A stretch of 64,000 bases of DNA from Roseovarius sp. MMSF_3359 (GCF_030733385.1 NZ_JASHJC010000001.1:310001-374000), one strand, 5' to 3'. Numbered from the stretch's first letter, positions 36,966 through 46,463 are shown. The notes: generated from the sequence alone by a model not told the origin. A program made the numbers and translations.

Positions 36966-38528
36966 CTAAGTATGAGCAGCGGACAATCTTGCCCGGCGCG
37001 ACCCAGCAAGGAAGATACCAGCGCCCAGAAGACAGAGCGCATCGACAAAGATGACATTGGCCTCTGCGCCCATAATCGCTTCGCCCCAGGAAATGCCGCC
37101 AACCTGCAGGCGCAAGAGCGGCAGGCACAGCAACCCGACCCCGAGACCTCGCCGCAGGTGCCGCGCCAAATGCCGGGGCGGGTCGGATCGCCGCAAGAAG
37201 CAGAATGCAATCACCAGAAACGATGACGCCAGAAAGGCGGTGACGACCTGGTCCATCGGATCACCCTGAAACTGCGACAGGAAAAAGCCATAAGCCGCGC
37301 CCGTCATCGCAAGGGGAAGGCCCCAGACGACCGTCTGAAATACCCACGCGGCCCCGGACCATATGGGCGCGTCGCGGCGGCGCAGCCATAAGCCGACCCC
37401 GGAGACAATCGTGTAGGTCATTGCCGCCCCCAAAGCGGCCCAGACAATCCGGGAGGCTTTGCCGGCAAAATTGCCAAAATGCAGCGGCGCGGCGAGTTCG
37501 GCCAAGGTATTCCCGACCGAAGGAGCCGCCCCGACAAGGTGTGATTGCCCCTCGAACGCGCCGGTGGCCCCCGAAAACTCGAGCGAGACGCCGCGCACGT
37601 CGCCTGGCGCCGTGCCATGAAACGTCTCGACGATGGCATCCGCGCGCCCGGCATTGTGAATGTTGATGACGGCAACAGGCGCCTGGGCCATCTGGTGCGC
37701 CGCAGCCAGGATGCGATCGAGGTCGGCGGTTGCCGCGGGCGCGGCATTATCGGCCCTTGGCGTGCCGATGACCGCGTCGAGTGCGGCGCGTTGATCCCCG
37801 CCAAATGCAACCATGGCCACGACCGGCAGTCCAAGCGACACGGCAAAGCTCAGGAAGGCGCCGGTGAAGGCCAGCAGGATCGCGAAGGGCAGGGACCAGA
37901 CCCCGGCAAGGTTATGGGCGTCCCGGGCGGAGACGATCCGTTTGCCGGGCCGCTCGGCGACAAAGAGCTCCTTGAGTATGTTGCGATGGATCAGTACCCC
38001 CGTGAGGGCCGCCACCAGCATGGCAATGCCCAGAACGCCGGTCAGGTAGAGGCCCCAGCGGCCCGGAACGTGCAGGCGAACATGCAGATCGACCAGGAAA
38101 TCCTTGAGCGCGTCCTGCGGCCGGGCGGCGGACAGGTCGGCCAGGAAACCGGTTTTGGCACTCACCACAGATCCGTTGACCGGATCGAGCAGGTATTCGC
38201 GCCCGAATGTTTCCACGCCGCCGCCATCAATCCGCGGCCTGGCACCGCCGAAGAACAGGCGAAGCGTGCCCTGCGGACCCCCGCCTATAATGACGTCTTC
38301 TTTCAGCGTCGCGGGCACCTGCGCCGCAATGCGTTGGTAATGACGATCGACGGGATGCGAGAAAAGGTCGGCTCGCGGCGCCGTCGTGTTTGACCAATCG
38401 CCAATCTCGTCGGAGAAGACAACGATGGTGCCGCTCAGCATGACCGCGTAGAGGAGCAGCGACAGGGCAGTTGCCAGCCAGCCATGCAGGGCAATCAGGC
38501 GTTTGGTTTGGAGGGCGTCGCGTGCCAT
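36966..38528 (-). CDS. PepSY-associated TM protein, probable iron/heme reductase-like
   Basis: 520 residues. The PepSY-TM architecture is visible: helix at 12-38, a periplasmic region, helices around 160-180 (LTGVLGIAMLVAALTGVLIH) and 208-245, another periplasmic region, then three to four helices at about 345-510. Conserved His lie in LHGW, DLHVRLH, VLIH, AHNLAG and APLHFGNFAG. Members of this group resemble siderophore-iron or ferric reductases. It shares a divergent upstream region with a TonB receptor, supporting a role in iron uptake. Co-transcribed after the small membrane gene 9 nt upstream. Confidence 0.87.
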   Translation of the reverse strand: MARDALQTKRLIALHGWLATALSLLLYAVMLSGTIVVFSDEIGDWSNTTAPRADLFSHPVDRHYQRIAAQVPATLKEDVIIGGGPQGTLRLFFGGARPRIDGGGVETFGREYLLDPVNGSVVSAKTGFLADLSAARPQDALKDFLVDLHVRLHVPGRWGLYLTGVLGIAMLVAALTGVLIHRNILKELFVAERPGKRIVSARDAHNLAGVWSLPFAILLAFTGAFLSFAVSLGLPVVAMVAFGGDQRAALDAVIGTPRADNAAPAATADLDRILAAAHQMAQAPVAVINIHNAGRADAIVETFHGTAPGDVRGVSLEFSGATGAFEGQSHLVGAAPSVGNTLAELAAPLHFGNFAGKASRIVWAALGAAMTYTIVSGVGLWLRRRDAPIWSGAAWVFQTVVWGLPLAMTGAAYGFFLSQFQGDPMDQVVTAFLASSFLVIAFCFLRRSDPPRHLARHLRRGLGVGLLCLPLLRLQVGGISWGEAIMGAEANVIFVDALCLLGAGIFLAGSRRARLSAAHT

Positions 38529-38537
38529 TCCAGCTTC

Positions 38538-38873
38538 TCAGAAGATGATATTGGTGACGATGGCGAGGACGCAGAAAGTCAGCATAAGCAGATAGATGCG
38601 GGCCAGCCTCGCCAATTGCGCCGACGCTACGGGAAGGATGATCAGCACGGCCCACATCAGCGGAAAGAAGATGACCGGCAACACCAGGTGATTGACACCG
38701 CCGCGTCCCGCGGGAAGGGCCAATGGCAACGATGCCATCAGGAGTATCGACAAGACAAGCGCCGCCGGCCCTGCGAGGAACCACCTCAGACCCCGCGCAT
38801 GCCGGTCCGAAAAGGCCCGCACAGGGGTCACGGCTTCGGTGGGATCGGTTGTTTTCAAGGGGAAGTCAGTCAT
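38538..38873 (-). CDS. Small three-helix membrane protein
   Basis: 111 residues from ATG 38873 (MTDFPLKTTD). Three hydrophobic helices are visible (about 30-50, 62-82, 90-110). It is 9 nt upstream of the PepSY-TM gene, so it is the first gene of that pair and probably its partner. Similar small proteins occur beside PepSY genes in iron-uptake regions. No residue pattern defines a function. Confidence 0.7.
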   Translation of the reverse strand: MTDFPLKTTDPTEAVTPVRAFSDRHARGLRWFLAGPAALVLSILLMASLPLALPAGRGGVNHLVLPVIFFPLMWAVLIILPVASAQLARLARIYLLMLTFCVLAIVTNIIF

Positions 38874-39112
38874 TGGATCTGCCGTTGTCGTTCTGAGGTG
38901 GTTGGCTGGCTGATCGCGGTGTCGCGTGGCTGACCCGAAGCTGCGGCTCGGCAGGCGATACCGCCTCAAACCGAATCTGCTTATTTCTGATTAAATTAAT
39001 TAGGTATTGATCGAAATGCAAAAAATGGTTAATCGCTCAGCGTTGCACCCAGCCGGTTTCGCACCATTGCCAGGTCCGAAAGCAATCGAATTGTCCGCGG
39101 CTGGAGTGCATC

Positions 39113-41212
39113 ATGACAAGTCTTCGTTTCATCACAATTTGCGGCGCGTCGGCGCTTGCCGTGTCCCCGGCCCCGGCGCAGGAAACGGGCGATAACTTTG
39201 ACCTTGGCACCATTGTCCTGCGCGGGGAGTTGCAATCCCGCACCCTGCAGGACAGCCCGACCTCGGCCGCGGTCGAAACCGGCGAAGCCTTGGAAAAACG
39301 GGGCGATACAGACCTTTATGACGTGATCGAGCGTACGCCCAATGTCGTCTCATCCTTCGGAGAAAAGGGCTTTGCGATCCGCGGGATTGATCAGCGCGGC
39401 GTTGGTGGCGGACAGGGCCTTCTGATTTCAACGCAGATTGACGGCGCGGCGCTGCCCAGCAACCAGGCGACTTTCTTCGGCCCCTATTCCACCTGGGATC
39501 TGGAGCAGGTCGAAGTGCTGCGTGGCCCGCAATCCACGCAGCAAGGACGCAATGCCCTGGCCGGGGCCGTGGTCATCCGGTCGAAAGACCCGACCTATGA
39601 GCAGGAGTTCAAGCTCCATGGCGAAGTGGGGTCGCGCGATCATCAGCGTCTTGCCCTGATGGCAAACACGCCGCTCATCGACGGAAAGCTGGCGCTGCGG
39701 TTTTCGGCCGAACAGGTCCAGAACGACGGTTACACTATCAACCCGACGCTTGGCACCAATGACTATGACGCGCGGGAAATGACCACATATCGCGCCAAGC
39801 TGCTCTGGAATGCCACCGAAGATGTCGAGGTGGTGTTCTCCTATTCTCACGTCGACAGTTTCGGTGGCGAAGACTTTGTCGAAGAGCCACCCTTTCCCTC
39901 CCGCCGCGTCAACTTTTCAAACGTCCGGGCGAGAGAAGGCTCGGAGCATGACATTCTTGGTGTCCGGGTGAACTGGACCCTCAACGAGATGCTCACGCTG
40001 GAGTCTGAGACAAGCTATTACCTGCACGAATACGAACGGGTCGAGGATTTTGACTTCACGGCGGCGGATCTCGGAACGCTGACCGCCACCGGGGACGCGG
40101 ATTCATTTGAGCAGGATTTGCGGTTGCGGTTCGAAACCGGCGGCCTCAGCGGCGTTGTCGGCCTTTTCTACACCAAGATCGAAAGCAACCGCCCCTCGAC
40201 GGCGGTTGTCGATCTGGGGTGGTTTTCGGTGGGCGTCCCCAACGGGGTCTTTGTCACCCGCGAGGACACCTTTCCCACCAAGATCGAGAATTTTGCGCTT
40301 TTCGGCGAAGCGGACATCGCTGCCGATGGGCTGCTGCCGGGCCTGACCTTCACGGTCGGTGCGCGCTATGACATCGAGAAGTTCAAATTCGCCAACACCT
40401 CGACCACCACGCCCGCGGTCTTGCCGCCGGTCAATGTGCGCGGATCGACGGATTACGAGGCATTCCTGCCGAAACTGGGGGTGACCTATGACTTCACCCC
40501 GGATCAGTCGGTCAGTTTCACGGTGCAGCAGGGATACCGCGCGGGTGGTGCGCAGGTGAACGGCTTCAATGGAAATCTCAATGAATTCGACCCGGAATTC
40601 ACGACGAACTACGAACTGGCCTATCGCGGGCAGTTCTATAATGGGGCGCTGAGAGTGGCTGCAAACGCCTTCTACACCCTGTGGCGCGATCAGCAGGTCA
40701 GGGTGCCTGGCCGGTCGGGCAACGTGTTGGACAATGATGTGCTCAACGCCGGGAAATCGGAGCTCTGGGGGGCGGAACTGACCGTCGAGGGAGATGCCAC
40801 CGATAACCTGAGCCTCTTCGGGTCGCTTGGATATGTACAGACTGAGTTCCTGCGCTTCACGACCGGCGGCGTCGACTTTTCCGGCAACGAATTCCCGGGC
40901 GCACCGCAATGGACGGCGGCAGTGGGCGGCAGCTATGCGTGGGATAGCGGTGTCACCTTGAGCCTCGATACATCCTACACCGGCGCCAGTTATTTCGATG
41001 CGGCAAACAATGTGGGCAACCGAAGCGATGACCGCTGGTTGGTGAATGCTCAGGTTATGTACGAAAACGATTACGGCTGGCTGACAGGGGTCTATGTGCG
41101 CAACCTGTTTGACCGCGACTACGCGGTGCAGCGCAACACGAGCGCCACCGGCACCCAGGTGCGCACCGGCGAGCCGTTGACCGTTGGCGCCTTTGTCACC
41201 AAGACATTCTGA
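39113..41212 (+). CDS. TonB-dependent outer-membrane receptor
   Basis: 699 residues. Signal peptide (cleavage near APAQ-ET, about 22), a TonB-box-like stretch near 30 (GTIVLRG), a plug domain (about 45-150) with VEVLRGPQSTQQGRNALAGAVVI, and a beta-barrel ending in the aromatic signature VTKTF. It is most similar in style to siderophore/Fe-complex receptors. It is the first gene of a cluster that continues with two small proteins, exbB, exbD, exbD and tonB, so it probably brings its own energising complex. The AT-rich region upstream (38985-39040) is likely an iron-responsive promoter, but I see no convincing operator. Confidence 0.93.
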   Translation: MTSLRFITICGASALAVSPAPAQETGDNFDLGTIVLRGELQSRTLQDSPTSAAVETGEALEKRGDTDLYDVIERTPNVVSSFGEKGFAIRGIDQRGVGGGQGLLISTQIDGAALPSNQATFFGPYSTWDLEQVEVLRGPQSTQQGRNALAGAVVIRSKDPTYEQEFKLHGEVGSRDHQRLALMANTPLIDGKLALRFSAEQVQNDGYTINPTLGTNDYDAREMTTYRAKLLWNATEDVEVVFSYSHVDSFGGEDFVEEPPFPSRRVNFSNVRAREGSEHDILGVRVNWTLNEMLTLESETSYYLHEYERVEDFDFTAADLGTLTATGDADSFEQDLRLRFETGGLSGVVGLFYTKIESNRPSTAVVDLGWFSVGVPNGVFVTREDTFPTKIENFALFGEADIAADGLLPGLTFTVGARYDIEKFKFANTSTTTPAVLPPVNVRGSTDYEAFLPKLGVTYDFTPDQSVSFTVQQGYRAGGAQVNGFNGNLNEFDPEFTTNYELAYRGQFYNGALRVAANAFYTLWRDQQVRVPGRSGNVLDNDVLNAGKSELWGAELTVEGDATDNLSLFGSLGYVQTEFLRFTTGGVDFSGNEFPGAPQWTAAVGGSYAWDSGVTLSLDTSYTGASYFDAANNVGNRSDDRWLVNAQVMYENDYGWLTGVYVRNLFDRDYAVQRNTSATGTQVRTGEPLTVGAFVTKTF

Positions 41213-41221
41213 GGAGGCGGC

Positions 41222-41545
41222 GTGGACTGGATATCTGTTTTCATTTCTCTCGCCGCCCTTCTGTGGCTGAGTTGGCGCGACCCCAAACGCCGCCGCGTGT
41301 TTGGCCTGGCGCCTTTGACGCCGACGCCGCCGCCCGCCTGGCCGGGCTGGGCGTTGGTCTTTGTCCCTGCTGTTTTTCTGCTTCTGTTCGGCACCGCTGC
41401 GGGCGTGGTGATCTGGATGGGCTCGGTCTGCGCCTTTGGGTGGATGGTGGTTGCCATCACGCCGGATCACTGGCGCAGCTGTCGCAGGGCGCTCGACCAC
41501 ATGGGCAACCAGTTCGAGCGCAAAATTCAGAACTGGATGGACTGA
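41222..41545 (+). CDS. Small membrane protein of the TonB cluster
   Basis: 107 residues from GTG 41222, preceded by GAGGAGG. It has an N-terminal helix (4-16) and two helices around 42-80, with Pro-rich PTPPPAWPGWA between. The C-terminus is basic and amphipathic. I recognise no family. Its place 9 nt after the receptor and before exbB suggests an accessory inner-membrane function in uptake. Confidence 0.7.
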   Translation: MDWISVFISLAALLWLSWRDPKRRRVFGLAPLTPTPPPAWPGWALVFVPAVFLLLFGTAAGVVIWMGSVCAFGWMVVAITPDHWRSCRRALDHMGNQFERKIQNWMD

Positions 41546-41584
41546 TGCGGGAAACGACCGAAACGAAACCCTGGAGGGCCCTGA

Positions 41585-42019
41585 ATGGCACCTGACCTGA
41601 AAAAACTCTGTTTGCTGATCGCTTGTCTGATCCCGGCGGCACCGGGCCTGGCAGATGAAACGGCGATCGGGGCCAATGTCTCTCTCGAACTGAACGCCAC
41701 CAAGTCCGGCGAGGACAGTTGCACCCTGACCTTCATGGTCATCAACGGACACCCGGAGCCGATCGACAAAGCCGTCTATGAGACAGTGCTTTTCGATGTC
41801 GGCGGGCAGGTGGACCGGCTCACCCTGTTCGATTTTGGCACACTCCCCCCGGGCCGGCCGAGGGTGCGGCAGTTTTCCGTCACCGGCACCACCTGTGAGC
41901 AGCTTGGTCAGGTGCTCATCAACGGCGCCCACGCCTGTGCCGCACCTGCGCTATCGGCAAGCGCCTGTGAGACCGGCCTGCAACTTTCGACACGCACGGA
42001 AATCGAGGTGACCGGATGA
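41585..42019 (+). CDS. Secreted small protein of the TonB cluster
   Basis: 144 residues with a signal peptide (cleavage near GLA-DE, residue 23). Four cysteines in the mature part (about 46, 100, 118, 124) could form disulfides. The core looks beta-rich and immunoglobulin-like (CTLTFMVINGHPEPIDKAVYETVLFDVGG described by its central IDKAVYETVLF). Its stop overlaps the exbB start by 4 nt, so it is translated with the energising complex. No named domain. Confidence 0.72.
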   Translation: MAPDLKKLCLLIACLIPAAPGLADETAIGANVSLELNATKSGEDSCTLTFMVINGHPEPIDKAVYETVLFDVGGQVDRLTLFDFGTLPPGRPRVRQFSVTGTTCEQLGQVLINGAHACAAPALSASACETGLQLSTRTEIEVTG

Positions 42020-42672
42020 TGAGTTACATTGAGCCTATCCGGCAGATTGCCGATCTCGGCGGTCCTGTCGTCCTGATCCTGATCGCCGTCTCCATCGTGG
42101 CACTGGCCACCGTGCTCTACAAACTATGGCAATTCACCGCTGCCGGGGTTGGCCGACATCGGGCATTGTCCGACGCAGTTGCGGCCTGGGATCGGGGTGA
42201 TCGGGCAGCGGCCGCCCGGGCGTTGGACAAATCGCGCAGTTACCTGGCGCCCGTGGTCGATATGGCGCTGAATGCCTCGCCTGAGGACACGACGCGCCTT
42301 GAGGCGGAGGCGGAAACCCGGTTTGCCCGGCTCGAATCCGGATTTCGGTTTCTCGATTCCGTGGCGCAGCTTGCCCCGCTTCTGGGTCTCTTTGGGACGG
42401 TGCTTGGTATGATCGAGGCGTTTCAGTCCTTGCAGGGGGCCGGTGCACAGGTTGACCTGTCGATCCTCGCAGGCGGCATCTGGGTTGCATTGCTGACCAC
42501 CGCGGTCGGGCTCGCTGTCGCGATGCCAACCGCACTTGTGCTCAGCTGGTTCGAAGGCCGCATGGATGCCGAGCGTATCACTGCCGAGCGCGCCATTGCC
42601 ACCATCCTGCACCCCAATGGCCGGACCCCGGTCGAAACCGATGCGGCCCAGGGCGCATTGACCCGTGCGTAA
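42016..42672 (+). CDS. exbB: ExbB/TolQ/MotA family proton-channel protein
   Basis: 218 residues, three membrane helices (about 17-37, 113-137, 155-180). The conserved APLLGLFGTVLGMIEAF and the helix GGIWVALLTTAVGLAVAMP are ExbB hallmarks. ExbB forms the pentamer that holds ExbD and uses the proton gradient to drive TonB. It overlaps exbD by 8 nt. Confidence 0.95.
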   Translation: MMSYIEPIRQIADLGGPVVLILIAVSIVALATVLYKLWQFTAAGVGRHRALSDAVAAWDRGDRAAAARALDKSRSYLAPVVDMALNASPEDTTRLEAEAETRFARLESGFRFLDSVAQLAPLLGLFGTVLGMIEAFQSLQGAGAQVDLSILAGGIWVALLTTAVGLAVAMPTALVLSWFEGRMDAERITAERAIATILHPNGRTPVETDAAQGALTRA

Positions 42673-43045
42673 GCGGCGAGAGCGGCGGCGGCTGTCACTG
42701 ACATCCTTGATTGATGTCATCTTCCTGCTGTTACTTTTCTTCATGCTGTCTTCGACCTTCTCGCGCTTTGCCGAGGTCGAGATCGCAGCAGCGGGGGGCG
42801 GTGGCACATCGACGTCCGAGACGCCGCCGATGTTCCTGCGCCTTGCGGCGGAGACGCTGAGCCTGAACGGGCAGGCACAATCGCTGGAAACCTTGCCCGA
42901 CGCGTTTGACCCGCCGCAGGCTGAGGCGGCGGCAACACCCGTCCTCATCAGCCTTCAGGACGACGTCAACGCGCAGCGCCTTGCGGATCTGTTGATCGTT
43001 CTGCGCGGGGTGGGCGGCTTGCAGGTCACGGTGCTGGGCTCATGA
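42665..43045 (+). CDS. exbD: ExbD (first copy, with the proton-relay Asp)
   Basis: 126 residues from GTG 42665. A basic N-terminus is followed by one helix with LIDVIFLLLLFFML; D17 is the essential membrane Asp. The rest is periplasmic. ExbD dimerises inside the ExbB pentamer. The next gene is a second ExbD that overlaps by 4 nt. Confidence 0.93.
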   Translation: MRKRRERRRLSLTSLIDVIFLLLLFFMLSSTFSRFAEVEIAAAGGGGTSTSETPPMFLRLAAETLSLNGQAQSLETLPDAFDPPQAEAAATPVLISLQDDVNAQRLADLLIVLRGVGGLQVTVLGS

Positions 43046-43431
43046 TCAGACGCAAGCGACAGAAGACGGTCCGGGAACCCACCATCGCGCTCATCAACGT
43101 GGTGTTCCTCATGCTCGTGTTCTTCATGGTAGCCGGGACGGTGGCGCAGCCATTGGACGGCGATCTGCAACTTGTGCAAACTGCCGATCTTGAGGGCCGC
43201 GCGCCCCCTGATGCGTTGATCGTTCATCCCGACGGCACGCTCAGTTACCAAGGCCAGCCGATTGCCGACGCGGCGGCCTTCTATGCCAGCCAGCCCGACG
43301 AGGAACGCGACATTATCCGCATCGTGCCGGACCGCGATCTGCCTGCCGCGCAATTGGTTGCAGTGGCCGGAGAACTGCGCGGCCTGGGTGCGAAAAGCGT
43401 ACTGCTTGTCACCGAAAGGGGGGTGAAGTGA
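43042..43431 (+). CDS. exbD: ExbD (second copy, Asn in place of the proton-relay Asp)
   Basis: 129 residues. It has the same layout as the preceding ExbD, but the helix reads ALINVVFLMLVFFMV: N19 (codon AAC) stands where all energising ExbD/TolR proteins have Asp. The periplasmic domain includes VHPDGTLSYQGQPI. It is most likely the non-protonating partner of a mixed ExbD dimer. The gene is intact and overlaps both neighbours (ATGA/TGATG). Confidence 0.93.
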   Translation: MIRRKRQKTVREPTIALINVVFLMLVFFMVAGTVAQPLDGDLQLVQTADLEGRAPPDALIVHPDGTLSYQGQPIADAAAFYASQPDEERDIIRIVPDRDLPAAQLVAVAGELRGLGAKSVLLVTERGVK

Positions 43432-44372
43432 TGCTGACCTCCTCGCGGCCCGTGAAGATGATCGCCCTTGCCTCGGCCTGCGCGGTTCATGCGGCGATTC
43501 TATGGTCGTATTTCGGCACATTGGAAATCGAGATGGAGGGTGCTGCCGGGTCGGTCGAAGCCAGCCTTGGCAACAGTTTTGCCGACATGGCCCAGGGCAG
43601 CATTGCCGCCGAAGAGGTCGAGGAAGTGACCGAAGCTGTCACACCGGAGGAACTGGCAGAGGTCAATCCGCCCGACCCCACCGAAGTGGTGACCCCGGAG
43701 GCCGCCGTGACACCGGAGCCGCAGACCGTGACACCGGAGACCCAGGCGATGGAGGTCCCCGAAACGCCGCTGCCGCAGGTCGCGCCGGTACCCGCCGAAG
43801 TGCCGCAGGTGACGGTGGCCGAGACACCGCCGGAGCCTACGCCGGATGCGCCGCAGCCCGAGGTGACCGAGGTCATCGAGGCCGAGGATGAGCGCATGGT
43901 GACAACATCCTTGCGTCCGAAACCGCGCAGCAAGGAATTCGAAAAGCGTGTGACGCCCAAGAAGAAGGTGGCCAAGGCCGAGCCCAACAAGGCCGCACAG
44001 CCCCGCGGCAACGCCCAGCAGAACGCAACCACGGGATCGAATTCGGCTTCGTCCACGCAGAAACAGCAGGTGGCGAGTGTCGGTTCCTCGCGCAAGCAGG
44101 AGGCCGGCAACGCAGCGGCTAGCAACTACCCGGGCAAGGTGATGAAGAAGATATCGCGCGTGCCAAAGCCCCGTGTCGGAAGCAAGGGCACGTCTGTCGT
44201 GGCCTTCACCATCGCGCCGGGTGGGGCGCTTTCGGCGATTTCGCTGGCCCGGAGTTCCGGATCGCCCAAACTGGATCAGGCGGCCCTGCGGGTGGTGCGC
44301 AAGGCCGCGCCGTTTCCGCCGCCACCGGCGGGCGCGCGCCGCAGTTTTTCGATCAACATCAAGGGCCGCTGA
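43431..44372 (+). CDS. tonB: TonB-family energy-transducing protein
   Basis: 313 residues from ATG 43431 (a GTG one codon earlier is possible). An N-terminal helix (about 9-27) is followed by a long Pro/Glu/Thr-rich spacer (60-160), a Lys/Gln-rich region, and a C-terminal TonB domain with VGSKGTSVVAFTIAPGGALSAISLARSSG in its core (VVAFTIAPGGALS) and QAALRVVRKAAPFPPPP. It links ExbB/ExbD to outer-membrane receptors. It follows the second exbD directly, and the hmuR receptor gene converges on it. Confidence 0.95.
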   Translation: MLTSSRPVKMIALASACAVHAAILWSYFGTLEIEMEGAAGSVEASLGNSFADMAQGSIAAEEVEEVTEAVTPEELAEVNPPDPTEVVTPEAAVTPEPQTVTPETQAMEVPETPLPQVAPVPAEVPQVTVAETPPEPTPDAPQPEVTEVIEAEDERMVTTSLRPKPRSKEFEKRVTPKKKVAKAEPNKAAQPRGNAQQNATTGSNSASSTQKQQVASVGSSRKQEAGNAAASNYPGKVMKKISRVPKPRVGSKGTSVVAFTIAPGGALSAISLARSSGSPKLDQAALRVVRKAAPFPPPPAGARRSFSINIKGR

Positions 44373-44383
44373 CGCGCTGTCGC

Positions 44384-44415
44384 AAAAAAGGCGCGGCCCC
44401 GTTACAGACCGCGCC
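44384..44415 (-). terminator. Terminator of hmuR
   Basis: On the minus strand a 7-bp stem (44415-44409 with 44396-44390) is followed by six T residues (44389-44384). It is placed 27 nt after the hmuR stop and 12 nt after the tonB stop, so it could partly serve both. Confidence 0.75.
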
Positions 44416-44441
44416 TCAGGCAGACGCCCTCTTCCTTGCTC

Positions 44442-46463
44442 TCAGAACGTCTTGGCCAGGGTAAACTTGAAATTCCGTCCCGGAGATGGCCGCGTGGACA
44501 GCCGGGGTTCGTATTGCTTGTCGAACACATTCTCGACCCCGATGCGGAACTCGGTGTCTTTCCAGACGCCGTTCCGAGGGGCAATCGTGGCCCGCAGGTT
44601 GTGGATCACGAAGCTGGAACTGCGGGTGCCGTTGATCTCGATCGCGTCATTGGCAACCACCTCCCAGCTCAGGTCATAGGTGTCGGCAATCCGCTTGCCC
44701 ACGGTCAGCCGCAGGCTGTCCGCCGCCTGGTTGCGCCAGTCCTGCCTGACCTGGGCGGCGGTTGTCTCCTCGCCATCGGTGATGTTGGCATTCACATCGA
44801 AGTAAAGGCCGTTCTGCATCGCGTAGGAGCCTTCAAATTCGATCCCGCGGGTCTTGATATTGTCGAGCGGGACAAAGACGGGCGGCCCGAACGGTGCCGT
44901 ATTGACGACAAACGAGGTCACGTCCCAGAGCTCGGTCTCATAGAGGTTGACCTTGAGCGCGAGCTTGTCGCCCGACCGGAATGCGCCGGTTTTCTCGTAG
45001 GAGGCGCCGATCTCGTAAGTTCTTGATTTCTCGCTCTCTTCGATCCGTGCAAGATTGTCCAGATCGTCGATCGGCGGCAGAACTTCGGTATAAGCGGCGC
45101 TGCCGAAGATGGCGAAACCGTTTGCGAACGCATAGCGGAGCGAAACGCCCCCCATCAGCGCCTCGTCGGTGAACCGGCCATTATTCGGTGCGGTCGAGCC
45201 CTGGATTTCGGACGTTTCATAGCGGATTGCCGGCGTGACGGTGAATGCGTCGCTGAACGACATTTCGTTGACCGCGAAGATCGCCCAGCGATGATCGTCA
45301 CCGCCCGGCGCCGAGGAGGCGTCCAGCCGTTCGCGCTGGATATACTCGACACCGGCCACAAGGTCATGCCCGACGCCACCGGTGTCAAACAACGCCCGGT
45401 TCTTCAGGGTCACGGTGGTGGTTTCATACCGATGATCCGCATCAAGCAACGGAATGGGCGGCGAAAACGGCGTCGGGGTCTGCTCGATCTCTTCGTTGGC
45501 GTAGGAAACCTGGAATGTCAGGTCGATCAGGTCGTTATCCGACGGGTTGAACCCGTATCTGACCATGGCGGTTTCGCTCGTCACATCGCGGTCGACATTG
45601 CCGAAACCGACACCGAGGCCAAACGTGTCGTAGGGGACATCGAACTGTGTTGAGCGGGTGCGGGTATACGATGCGGTCAGTGAATGGGCGTCATCCTCGC
45701 CAAAGGTCAATTTGCCCTTGAGCAGGTATGAGGGGTCATCGACGCCCCCGCCTGCCGGGTTGATCGGCTGACCCCGGCCGTCTTCCTGAATGCCGAGGTG
45801 ACGCTCGGTGTAGTTCACGAGAAATTCGAGTTTTTCGGTGGGTTGCCACGCCAGGATGCTCGAACTGGTGATGCCCTCGCCGTTGGTCTGAAACTCCAGC
45901 GTTTGGCGAAACCGTAGCCCAACCTCACCGCCGGTGAAATCCGAGGCATCCTTGGTCTCCAGGCGAACCACCCCGCCGACCACGCCGGAGCCATATTCGA
46001 ATGACCCCACGGTGCCGCGGATGACCTCGACCTCCTTGTAAAGCGCCGGGTCGGTGAAGAGCTGGTTGCCGATCCGGTACAGCTCTTCGCTGCCACGGGT
46101 GACACCATCAACCTGGATCAGTACTTTCTGATCGGTGCCGAAGGTGTCGTTGGCGCCATAGCCACGGATGTTGATCCCCGACCCCTGGGCGGTGGCGCCG
46201 TTCACCAGGGAGACGCCCGGGACCGAGTCGATCAGCTCCGCCACCGTGCCGGCCTGCCGGTCGTCGATCTCGGTCTGATCGATCTCGGTGATGGCCGTGG
46301 CGGTATCGGTGCGCAACTCCCGTTTGCTTTCGCCCAGGGTGATCGTGCCCAGGAATTCGCCCTCACCCTCCTGCTGCGCCATGAGGGGCAGGGACGTGCC
46401 CGTCAACAGGCAAAGGCTTGTCGTCCCCAGCACGGCCAGGCGTGCTTTCCGCGTCATCAACAT
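44442..46463 (-). CDS. hmuR: TonB-dependent heme/hemoglobin receptor
   Basis: 673 residues. Signal peptide (cleavage near LMAQ-QE, about 30), TonB box region near 40 (GTITLGES), plug with INIRGYG, VLIQVDGVTRG and EVEVIRGTVGSFEYGSG, and a barrel ending VENVFDKQYEP and AKTF. The conserved His/NPNL-type heme loop is not obvious in my reading. The assignment as heme receptor rests on the plug style and on the divergent hmuSTUV genes. It uses the neighbouring ExbB/ExbD/TonB. Confidence 0.93.
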   Translation of the reverse strand: MLMTRKARLAVLGTTSLCLLTGTSLPLMAQQEGEGEFLGTITLGESKRELRTDTATAITEIDQTEIDDRQAGTVAELIDSVPGVSLVNGATAQGSGINIRGYGANDTFGTDQKVLIQVDGVTRGSEELYRIGNQLFTDPALYKEVEVIRGTVGSFEYGSGVVGGVVRLETKDASDFTGGEVGLRFRQTLEFQTNGEGITSSSILAWQPTEKLEFLVNYTERHLGIQEDGRGQPINPAGGGVDDPSYLLKGKLTFGEDDAHSLTASYTRTRSTQFDVPYDTFGLGVGFGNVDRDVTSETAMVRYGFNPSDNDLIDLTFQVSYANEEIEQTPTPFSPPIPLLDADHRYETTTVTLKNRALFDTGGVGHDLVAGVEYIQRERLDASSAPGGDDHRWAIFAVNEMSFSDAFTVTPAIRYETSEIQGSTAPNNGRFTDEALMGGVSLRYAFANGFAIFGSAAYTEVLPPIDDLDNLARIEESEKSRTYEIGASYEKTGAFRSGDKLALKVNLYETELWDVTSFVVNTAPFGPPVFVPLDNIKTRGIEFEGSYAMQNGLYFDVNANITDGEETTAAQVRQDWRNQAADSLRLTVGKRIADTYDLSWEVVANDAIEINGTRSSSFVIHNLRATIAPRNGVWKDTEFRIGVENVFDKQYEPRLSTRPSPGRNFKFTLAKTF

